From NCBI RefSeq assembly GCF_014204495.1, contig NZ_JACHLN010000002.1:744001-808000 (forward strand): a DNA stretch of 64,000 nt. The letters run 5' to 3'. Source of the DNA: Sphingomonas kyeonggiensis (GTDB taxonomy: Bacteria > Pseudomonadota > Alphaproteobacteria > Sphingomonadales > Sphingomonadaceae). Position numbers and translations under genes: made by a program. Below the pieces are notes generated by a model. That model worked only from the letters and a program-made list of their open reading frames with translations, was not told where the DNA came from and did not search any database. Shown one piece after another: positions 57,194-64,000 of this stretch. The stretch's first letter is position 1, and every line of letters begins with the position of its first letter.

Positions 57194-57542
57194 GCCAGAT
57201 AACAAAGCCGGGAAGCGGAAGTCGCCGCAAAGCACGAGACAAGCAGGCACGGCGCCCGATATCGGTCTCGGCGAACCACTATCCAATCATGAACCTGCTC
57301 AGGATCCCGGACGAGCGGGCAGATCCGCACGATCTGCCGCACTCCGCAAATAGCGATAAATCCGAATACAATTTACAGACAGCCACGACGTTATTACGTA
57401 ATTTCTACATTAAATTACGTAATTTCTATGTTGATGTACCTATCAGAAAGATCACGTCTAGGGGTTAACCACGATATAGACTTACAGCCTAAATTAATTC
57501 GTCGAGCGCAATTTACCCTTGCGATTTCAGGGGGAAAATTGC
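57194..57542 (+). promoter_or_regulatory. AT-rich promoter region of the surface-protein operon
   Basis: This 349-base gap has no gene. From about 57355 it turns distinctly AT-rich compared with the rest of the window. It contains two copies of ATTACGTAATTTCTA at 57393-57407 and 57414-57428, 21 bases apart, each including the palindrome TTACGTAA. The leader then runs to a GGGGGAAAA ribosome binding site before the TTG at 57543. The two sites are candidate operators; the binding protein is unknown. Confidence 0.55.
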
Positions 57543-58448
57543 TTGCAGGTTATTCGTGTCAGACATGAAAGGGAGCGCAGGGCAGTATTACTGTCCGCGG
57601 TAGCCCTTTCTTGTATCTGTACGACGCCCGCCTTCGCGCAGACGCGCGCGGGAACCTGGATTACCAATACCGCGCGCCTTGACTATTCCATGGACGGCGC
57701 CCCCGAGCAGGTCAGCTCCAACCCCTCGACGTTGCAGGTCGCAGAATTCATCGGCAGCCGGATCGTCGCGCGCGCGCTGCGCATGGCGGTGGTACCGGGC
57801 CACCTCACGCCCCTGCCCTTCACCCTGACCAATATTGGCAATGGCCGCCAGGCCTTCTGCCTCAGCGCCGACTATCCCGACGGCACGGTCGAGGGCTTCG
57901 CGATCGATGGCGACAGCGACGGGCTCTACGATCCCGCGCATGACAGGATGCTGCCTGACGGCTGCACCGAAGAACTGGAGCCCGGCCAGTCGGTCGACTT
58001 CCTCGCGTTCTTCCGCAGCAGACTGGGTACGGTCCATACGCTGACCCTGATCGCCCATCCCAAGGGCAGCAGCGGCGGCTCCATCGGCACGGGCCCCGTC
58101 TCCACCGTCGTAACCATCGAGCCCATGGCGGGCGGCGGCGACCCGACGCTCACCAAGAGCCAGTCGGTGCTCGATCCCTGGGGCGGGACCATTCCCGCGC
58201 ATGGCGCAGTGGTGACCTATACGCTGGTCGCCACTTTCCCCGGCCTCACCGCCAATGCCGCGGTCATCGATCCGATCCCGGCGGGGACGCGCTACCTCCC
58301 CGGCAGCCTCATGCTCGACGGCACCGCGCTCAGCGATGCCAGCGACGGCGATGCCGGCAGCTTCGACGGCACCGGGATCCGGGTCGCGCTCGGCGATGTC
58401 CCAGCGGCCACCACCCACAGCATCCAGTTCAAGGTCACCATCCAATGA
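57543..58448 (+). CDS. Exported DUF11-type surface protein (operon gene 1)
   Basis: 301 residues from TTG 57543, chosen because CAGGGGGAAAA stands just upstream. Basic N-terminus and signal peptide ending at TPAFAQ. The mature N-terminal module reads WITNTARLDYSMDG, then SSNPSTLQV, a pattern also found in operon genes 3 and 4. The C-terminal 100 residues are DUF11-like (VVTYTLVATFPG, DPIPAGTRYLPGSLMLDG, SFDGTGIRVALGDV). A calcium-loop-like stretch DGDSDGLYDPAHD lies in the middle. No enzyme motif. Its TGA overlaps an ATG at 58445, close to the start of gene 2. Confidence 0.75.
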   Translation: MQVIRVRHERERRAVLLSAVALSCICTTPAFAQTRAGTWITNTARLDYSMDGAPEQVSSNPSTLQVAEFIGSRIVARALRMAVVPGHLTPLPFTLTNIGNGRQAFCLSADYPDGTVEGFAIDGDSDGLYDPAHDRMLPDGCTEELEPGQSVDFLAFFRSRLGTVHTLTLIAHPKGSSGGSIGTGPVSTVVTIEPMAGGGDPTLTKSQSVLDPWGGTIPAHGAVVTYTLVATFPGLTANAAVIDPIPAGTRYLPGSLMLDGTALSDASDGDAGSFDGTGIRVALGDVPAATTHSIQFKVTIQ

Positions 58449-58462
58449 CGAGGAGTTTCACC

Positions 58463-58939
58463 ATGCGCCATGCCTTGTTGCTCGGCAGTCTGTTGCTGAC
58501 GACTGCGACCGCCGCCGTCGCCGCGCCCTCCGGGCCGGTGAACATCACCACGACCGTGCTCGCCGAAACACGCGCCGAGGCCGCCAACGGCACCACCCAG
58601 GTCAGACTGGTGCCGGTCAGGCGCGTCGTGCCCGGCGACCATGTCGTCTACCAGATCAAGGTCACCAACAGCGGCGCAAAGCCCGCCAGCGGCGTGGTGA
58701 TCGCCAATCCGGTGCCGGCCGGCATGCAATATGCCGGGCCCGCCGCCAATTCCCCCGCGCCCGAGGTGTCGGTCGACGGGAAGAGCTTCGGCCAGCTCGC
58801 TTCGCTTCGCATCGCCACCGCCGATGGACGGGCCCGCCCCGCCACCGCGGCCGATGTGCGCGTGGTGCGCTGGCGGTTGGCCCAGCCGGTGCCCGCCGGC
58901 GGTGCGCAGCAGGTCGCATTTCGTGCACTTCTAAAGTGA
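58463..58939 (+). CDS. Exported DUF11-type surface protein (operon gene 2)
   Basis: 158 residues from ATG 58463, with AGGAG at 58451-58455; ATG 58445, overlapping the preceding stop, would add six residues ahead of the signal. The signal peptide ends near AAVAAPSG. The mature part is a single DUF11-like domain: RRVVPGDHVVYQIKVTNSG, then VVIANPVPAGMQYAGP and RWRLAQPVPAGGAQQVAF. It lacks the N-terminal TxNxA module of the other three proteins. The family is best known from surface proteins with Ig-like folds. Likely a small structural subunit. Confidence 0.75.
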   Translation: MRHALLLGSLLLTTATAAVAAPSGPVNITTTVLAETRAEAANGTTQVRLVPVRRVVPGDHVVYQIKVTNSGAKPASGVVIANPVPAGMQYAGPAANSPAPEVSVDGKSFGQLASLRIATADGRARPATAADVRVVRWRLAQPVPAGGAQQVAFRALLK

Positions 58940-58977
58940 TATCAGTGATTTAACATCAGAAATTGAGGTATTTTCTC

Positions 58978-60078
58978 ATGAGCATCCATCCTTTGCGGGG
59001 GGCATTGTTGGGGGGCAGCGCACTCGCGGCAACGACCCTGGCAGCACCTGCCTTCGCCCAGTCGCAGACCGCGTCTGGCACCACCGTCAACAACCAGGCC
59101 AGCGTCAGCTATGACGTCGGCGGATCGACCCAGTCGGTCTCGTCGAACGTCGCCAGCTTCGTGGTCGACAAGAAAGTGAATCTGGCGGTCGCCGAAGTCG
59201 GCGGCGCAGTGACGCAGACGGCGATCGGCGCCACCGCCCAGGTCACGACCTTCACCGTTACCAACCTGACCAACGCGACCCAGGACTTCCGCCTGGATCC
59301 GGACCAGCAGAGCGTGTCGATCCCGCTGCTCGGCAGTGACAATTTCAACGTCACCAACATGCATGCCTATGTCGATAGCAACGGCAACGGCACCTACGAC
59401 GCCGGTATCGACACCGCGACCTATATCGACGAGCTCGCGCCGGATGCCTCGGTCACCGTGTTCATCGTCGCCGACATCCCGAACACCCCGGGCATCGATA
59501 CCGCAATCGTCTCGCTCAACGTCGTGGCAGCGACCGGCGGCACGGGCGGCGCGCTCGGCGCCGACCTGATCGCCAGCTCGACGCTCGTGCCGGATTCCGC
59601 CGGCACCGTCGAAATCGTCTTCGCCGACGGCTCGGGCGCGCTCGATCTCGCCCGCAACGGCCAGGCCCGCGCGTTCGACGCCTATCACATCTCCACCGCG
59701 GTGGTGACGCTGGGCAAGACCTCGCGCGTGATCAGCGATCCGATCAACTTCCTGGCCAACCCGCATGCCATCCCCGGCGCGACGATCGAATATTGCATGA
59801 CGATCAACAATGCGGGCCCGGGCACGGCGACCAATCTCACCGTGACCGACAATGTGCCGGCGAACACCACCTTCGTACCGGGCTCGATCCAGGTCGGCAC
59901 TTCCGCCGGCGGTGGCGGCTGCATCCTGGTCGGCACCTCCGAGGACGACAACAACACGGGCGCGGACGAGACCGACCTTTACGGCGGTTCGTTCGACGGC
60001 ACTACGGTGCGGGGCACGATCCCGTCGGTAGCGCCGCTCGGCGCTTACGCCGTCGCGTTCCGAGTCACGATCAACTGA
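58978..60078 (+). CDS. Exported DUF11-type surface protein (operon gene 3)
   Basis: 366 residues from ATG 58978, with TTGAGG upstream; a TTG at 58963 is in frame but less likely. The signal peptide ends at PAFAQSQ. N-terminal module: TVNNQASVSYDVGG, then SSNVASFVV. A middle part has DSNGNGTYDAGIDT, which resembles a calcium loop, and the C-terminal DUF11-like domain reads ATIEYCMTINNAGPGTATNL, DNVPANTTFVPGSIQVG and SFDGTTVRGTI. The end of this protein aligns by eye with that of gene 1. A strong hairpin at 60105-60133 separates it from gene 4. Confidence 0.75.
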   Translation: MSIHPLRGALLGGSALAATTLAAPAFAQSQTASGTTVNNQASVSYDVGGSTQSVSSNVASFVVDKKVNLAVAEVGGAVTQTAIGATAQVTTFTVTNLTNATQDFRLDPDQQSVSIPLLGSDNFNVTNMHAYVDSNGNGTYDAGIDTATYIDELAPDASVTVFIVADIPNTPGIDTAIVSLNVVAATGGTGGALGADLIASSTLVPDSAGTVEIVFADGSGALDLARNGQARAFDAYHISTAVVTLGKTSRVISDPINFLANPHAIPGATIEYCMTINNAGPGTATNLTVTDNVPANTTFVPGSIQVGTSAGGGGCILVGTSEDDNNTGADETDLYGGSFDGTTVRGTIPSVAPLGAYAVAFRVTIN

Positions 60079-60104
60079 TCCGTACAAGTGATTGAAAACC
60101 CATA

Positions 60105-60133
60105 CCGGTGCGCAACTTCGCGCTGCGCACCGG
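60105..60133 (+). promoter_or_regulatory. Intra-operon hairpin between genes 3 and 4
   Basis: CCGGTGCGCA (60105-60114) and TGCGCACCGG (60124-60133) form a perfect 10-bp stem with a nine-base loop, 26 bases after the stop of gene 3 and 13 before the ATG of gene 4. No T-tract follows, so partial termination or mRNA end protection is more likely than full termination. Confidence 0.55.
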
Positions 60134-60146
60134 ATCGGGAAGATCA

Positions 60147-63100
60147 ATGAACCCACCGTCTCGTCTCTCGCGCCTGTTCACCGGCGCCCTCGCGCTCGCG
60201 GCGCTTGGCTCCGCATTCCTGGGGAATGCGGAGGCGCAGACGATTCGCAACACGGCCACGCTTCAATTTGCCGACGGCTCCGGCACCCGCGCGATCGCAT
60301 CCAATGAAGTGACGCTGGATCGCCTCAAGAAGCCGACCGTGCTGGGCTTCCGCCAGCTCCCTTCCGGCTACCAGTTCGTCGGCATGAAGTGCGAGACGAG
60401 CCCCAGCCTTCAGTTCACTCCCGCCGAAGTGACCGCCGCGCAGCTTGCCGCCGCGCCCCAGCTCCAGTCGCATGACGTGCAGAACGCGATGATCGTGACG
60501 CTCGAGGCAGAGGCCGAGAACCGCGATCCCAATGTGCGCGAATGGGCCTGGATCACCGCCACGATCGGCACCGCCTCGGTGCGCCTGCCCCTGATGGAAA
60601 CCGGCGCGGATACCGGCATGTTCGCCGGCGCGGTGCCTGCCTCCGGCACGCGTCCGGATCTCGCCGCCTGCAACATTCGCCTGACCGGCATCGGTAAGCT
60701 CTATGTCAGCTATGACGGCGACGACTTGAGCTTTCCGTCGGACGCGACGCTGCTGATCGATCCCGAAGGTTATGTCTTCGATTCCGAGACCGGCGCCGTG
60801 ATCGATGGCGCGACGATCACGCTGATCGACAACGCTACAGGCAAGGCCGCCGCCAGGGTCTATGGCGACGACGGCATCAGCGCCTATCCGAACACGGTGA
60901 TCAGCGGCTCGACCGTCACCGATGCGGGGGGCACCGTCTATGCCTTCACCCCGGGCAATTTCCGCTTCCCGCTGGCCCCCCCTGGCAGCTACCGGCTGCA
61001 GGTCACTCCACCCGCCGGCTACACCGCGCCTTCGGCCCGCACGCCGGCCGAGTTGGCCGATTTCAACGGTCCGCCGGGCAGGTACCGGATCAGCGACGCT
61101 TCCTATGGCGGCGATTTCCTGCTGGCGAATCCGGAACCCGTACACATCGACGTGCCGCTCGATCCGCCGGCCCGGGCAGCCGTGACCGCGAAGCTGGTAC
61201 TGACCAAGACGGCTTCGGTGAACGACGCCAGCGCAGGGGACTTCATCGCCTATGCGCTCGAACTCAAGAATGTCGGCGGCGCCACTGCGCAAGCGCCGGT
61301 CGTGACGGACGTGCTGCCGCGCGGCCTGCGCTATCGCCCGGGCACCACCAGAGGGGCATCTGAACCACAAATTTCAAGTGATGGCAGTATCTTGCGATTT
61401 ACTCTCGCAAGCATTTCTTCAAATAGCGCACGCACGGTGTCCTATGTCACTTCGGTAGGTCCCGACACGCCGCAGGGCGAGGCAGTAAACCGCGCTTCGG
61501 CAACGGACGGACAGGTGAGCAGTCCCGAGGCGAGTGCCGCCGTGCGCATCCACGCGGCCTTGTTCACCGACGCCATGACGCTGATCGGCCGCATCACTGA
61601 AGGGGATTGCCGCAACCCCGACCGCAATCGCAAGGGCGTAGCCGGCGTGCGCGTGCTGCTGGAGGACGGAACCTTCACACTCAGTGATAAGGATGGCCTT
61701 TATCACTTTGAAGGTATCCGCCCGGGTACGCATGTCATCCAGCTCGACACCGGCGCGCTGCCGCCCGGCTATGCCCCGGTGACTTGCGACCGCGACACGC
61801 GCAGCGCCGGCAGCCACGGCACCTCGCGATTCGTCGAGGGCATGGGCGGCAGCCTGCAACGTGCCGACTTCCAGCTGCGCCGGATCGCCCCGCCCGCAGA
61901 TACCGGCCAGGTGACGCAGCCGGCAGTGCTGGACGACGCCACCGCCGCCGGCAGCGGCATCGACTGGCTTGCAGCCGCGCAACCCGGCGCACCTGCCTGG
62001 CTGTTCCCCGATGCCATCCACAATCCGCGCTCGCCGGCACTGCGTATCGTGATCCAGCATGCGCCGGGCCAGGCAGTCGCGCTGACGCTCAACGGCCAGC
62101 GGACCGATCCGCTGGCTTATGACGGCAGCGACGAGGATGTCGCGCGCGGCGTCACGGTCTCGCGCTGGACCGGCCTGCCACTGATCGAAGGCGACAATCA
62201 TCTCCAGGCCCGCGTGCTCGATGCCCAGGGCAATCTGGTCGCGACGCTCGACCGCACCATCCACTATGCCAACACGCCTGTGCAGCTGACCTATGTCGCC
62301 GAACGCTCGCAGCTCGCCGCGGACGGCCTCCGCCAGCCGCAGATCGCCGTCCGTGTCACCGATCGCGACGGCAAGCCCGTGCGCGCCGGGGCGATCGTCG
62401 CTTTCCGCGTCGATCAGCCCTATGCCGCTGCCCAGGCCGGCGCCGCCGAACAGACGCGCCAGCTGGCCGGGTTCGACCGCGCCGAGGCGACCGCCCGCGT
62501 CACCGGCGACGAGGGCATCGCCCTGCTTGCGCTCGCGCCGACCACCCAGGCCGGCACGGCCCGCATCGCGGTCACACTGCAGGGTGCGGACGGCGAGAAG
62601 CATGTAACCGAGATCCGCCCCTGGCTCTCGGCGCCGGCGCGCGACTGGGTGATCGTCGGCTTCGGCAAGGGCACGATCGGCTATCAGACGCTGAGCAAGC
62701 ACAGCAATCCGGCGGTCCGCACCCATGACGTCGTCACCGACGGTCAGCTTGCGCTCTATGCCAAGGGCCGGATCAAGGGCAGCTGGCTGCTCACCCTCGC
62801 CTACGACAGCGATCACCGCTTCGATCGTGATCGCGGCCTGCTCGGCAAGATCGACCCGGACCGCTACTACACCGTCTATGGCGACGGCACCGCCCAGGGC
62901 TATGACGCCGCCACCCGCGGCAAGCTCTATCTCCGCCTGGAGCACAAGGCATTCTACGCGCTGTTCGGCGATTTCGAGACCGGCTTCACCGACACCCGCC
63001 TCGCCCGCTACAGCCGCACGCTGAACGGCGCCAAGGCCGAATATGCCCGGGACGGCGCACACGTCACCGTGTTCGCCGCCAATGTCGACGAGCGCTATGC

Positions 63101-64000
63101 CCGGGACGAGATCCAGGGCAACGGCCTGTCGGGACCTTATCGCCTGTCGCAGCAGGACATCGTGCCCAACAGCGACAAGCTGCGGCTCGAGACGCGCAAC
63201 CGCTATCGCCCCGACCAGGTTCTGGAGAGCACCACGCTGACCCGCCATATCGATTACGACATCGATCCCATCGCCGGCACGATCCGGTTCCACGAGCCGG
63301 TGCTGAGCCGCGACGGCGCGCTCAACCCGGTGTTCATCGTGGTGGATTACGAAACCTATGGTCCGGGCAAGAAGCGCGTCGGCGGCGCGCGGGCGTCGGT
63401 CACCGCCGCCAAGGGGAAGGCCGAATTCGGCGCAACCATCCTGCATGACGAGACGATCGGCAGCGCCACCGTTGCCGCGATCGATCTCAAGGTCCGCCCG
63501 CTCCAGGGCACCGAGATCCGCGCCGAGGCGGCGACCGGCGGCAAGGGTGGACTCAAGGCCGGCCAGGCCTTCTCCGCGGAGATCGAGCATCATGGCAAGA
63601 GCCTCGATCTCCTCGCCTATATGCACCAGCAGGATGCCGGTTTCGGCCTCGGCCAGCAGAATTTCGGCGAAGCCGGAACGCGCAAGATCGGCACCGACGG
63701 CCGGCTGCGCATCGGCGAGCGGCTCAGCGCATCGCTCTCCGCCTGGGTCCAGGACGACCTGGTGACCGGTGCCAGCCGTGTCGCCGCCGATGGCCGTATC
63801 GAATATCGCCGCGACAACGGCACCGTCTTCGTCGGCGGCCAGTTCGCTTCGGACGTCGGCACCGACGGCAAGCGGCGTGTCTCGCAGCTGTTCACCGTGG
63901 GCGCGACCCAGAAACTGTTCGGCGGCGATGTCGAGCTGCAGGGCCAGGGCCAGGTCGCGCTGGGCGGCAAGGATGAGAGCACCGACTTCCCGGCCCGCCA
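60147..64000 (+). CDS. Giant exported multidomain protein with probable outer-membrane barrel (operon gene 4, partial)
   Basis: Open from ATG 60147 to the window edge, 1284 residues so far. The signal peptide ends near NAEAQ. N-terminal module TIRNTATLQFADGSG, then ASNEVTLD, as in genes 1 and 3. A carboxypeptidase-regulatory-like stretch (about 204-235), a DUF11 domain (about 348-440; VLTKTASVNDASAGDFIAYA), and an SdrD/Cna-B-like domain (about 481-535; GVRVLLEDGTFTLSDKDGLY) follow. An invasin-like Ig domain spans about 711-821. From about 834 (WVIVGFGKGTIGYQTL) the sequence becomes strand-rich and aromatic with short turns, includes RYYTVYGDGTAQGYDAATRG and DYDIDPIAGTIRFHEPV, and looks like an outer-membrane barrel. 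Function unknown. Confidence 0.8.
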   Translation, partial: MNPPSRLSRLFTGALALAALGSAFLGNAEAQTIRNTATLQFADGSGTRAIASNEVTLDRLKKPTVLGFRQLPSGYQFVGMKCETSPSLQFTPAEVTAAQLAAAPQLQSHDVQNAMIVTLEAEAENRDPNVREWAWITATIGTASVRLPLMETGADTGMFAGAVPASGTRPDLAACNIRLTGIGKLYVSYDGDDLSFPSDATLLIDPEGYVFDSETGAVIDGATITLIDNATGKAAARVYGDDGISAYPNTVISGSTVTDAGGTVYAFTPGNFRFPLAPPGSYRLQVTPPAGYTAPSARTPAELADFNGPPGRYRISDASYGGDFLLANPEPVHIDVPLDPPARAAVTAKLVLTKTASVNDASAGDFIAYALELKNVGGATAQAPVVTDVLPRGLRYRPGTTRGASEPQISSDGSILRFTLASISSNSARTVSYVTSVGPDTPQGEAVNRASATDGQVSSPEASAAVRIHAALFTDAMTLIGRITEGDCRNPDRNRKGVAGVRVLLEDGTFTLSDKDGLYHFEGIRPGTHVIQLDTGALPPGYAPVTCDRDTRSAGSHGTSRFVEGMGGSLQRADFQLRRIAPPADTGQVTQPAVLDDATAAGSGIDWLAAAQPGAPAWLFPDAIHNPRSPALRIVIQHAPGQAVALTLNGQRTDPLAYDGSDEDVARGVTVSRWTGLPLIEGDNHLQARVLDAQGNLVATLDRTIHYANTPVQLTYVAERSQLAADGLRQPQIAVRVTDRDGKPVRAGAIVAFRVDQPYAAAQAGAAEQTRQLAGFDRAEATARVTGDEGIALLALAPTTQAGTARIAVTLQGADGEKHVTEIRPWLSAPARDWVIVGFGKGTIGYQTLSKHSNPAVRTHDVVTDGQLALYAKGRIKGSWLLTLAYDSDHRFDRDRGLLGKIDPDRYYTVYGDGTAQGYDAATRGKLYLRLEHKAFYALFGDFETGFTDTRLARYSRTLNGAKAEYARDGAHVTVFAANVDERYARDEIQGNGLSGPYRLSQQDIVPNSDKLRLETRNRYRPDQVLESTTLTRHIDYDIDPIAGTIRFHEPVLSRDGALNPVFIVVDYETYGPGKKRVGGARASVTAAKGKAEFGATILHDETIGSATVAAIDLKVRPLQGTEIRAEAATGGKGGLKAGQAFSAEIEHHGKSLDLLAYMHQQDAGFGLGQQNFGEAGTRKIGTDGRLRIGERLSASLSAWVQDDLVTGASRVAADGRIEYRRDNGTVFVGGQFASDVGTDGKRRVSQLFTVGATQKLFGGDVELQGQGQVALGGKDESTDFPAR

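Noticed and set aside
61419..63626. 735-residue minus-strand open frame opposite the giant surface gene
   Set aside because: Low-complexity composition without known motifs. The plus-strand frame reads through with recognisable DUF11, SdrD-like and barrel features.

Overview
The window is a high-GC chromosome segment from an alphaproteobacterium, most probably a sphingomonad (Sphingomonas or a close relative). This is an inference from the gene families: a fabD-fabG-acpP-fabF-mltG block, an mreBCD-mrdA-rodA block, an endonuclease-type MutL, ligJ-like catabolic genes, several TonB-dependent receptors, and dense palindromic REP-like repeats between genes. No ribosomal RNA, plasmid, phage or CRISPR locus was seen.

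Positions 1-20300 are mostly housekeeping. Minus strand: a partial S10 carboxypeptidase, then the fatty-acid synthesis run fabD, fabG, a secreted protein, acpP, fabF and mltG. Plus strand: an RcnB-like protein, a secreted hypothetical, rpsF-rpsR-rplI behind a structured leader, two tandem CAP-domain proteins and a small membrane protein. Minus strand: mutL, translationally coupled to an HExxH protein. Plus strand: mreB-mreC-mreD-mrdA-rodA, then tRNA-Lys(CTT).

Positions 20300-28500 are accessory. Two low-GC orphan genes follow the tRNA. Then come a 1823-residue autotransporter with a 68-residue repeat array and an AraC regulator, both on the minus strand.

Positions 28600-51050 look catabolic. 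Three minus-strand units encode two 4,5-dihydroxyphthalate-decarboxylase-like proteins, a ThDP enzyme, an HpcH/HpaI aldolase, a LigB-superfamily dioxygenase, an MFS transporter, a LigI-like amidohydrolase and LigJ. They are divergent from a LysR regulator that has two DNA-binding domains. Each unit has a CGATAAGTT-like motif upstream. A lactonase, an MFS exporter, a second ThDP enzyme, two TonB-dependent receptors and a Tat-exported PD40 propeller follow. My reading is uptake and ring-cleavage of an aromatic polyacid, with the ring hydroxylation step encoded elsewhere.

Positions 51150-57200 hold three tandem aldo/keto reductases (one Tat-exported), a flavodoxin, a Bcr/CflA-type MFS transporter and a divergent LysR regulator.

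Positions 57200-64000 hold an AT-rich promoter region with two TTACGTAA sites 21 bp apart. It is followed by a four-gene operon of exported DUF11-type proteins, ending in a very large multidomain protein with a probable outer-membrane barrel that runs off the window. This operon is the best candidate for an undescribed surface system. The regulatory logic of the catabolic cluster is the second.
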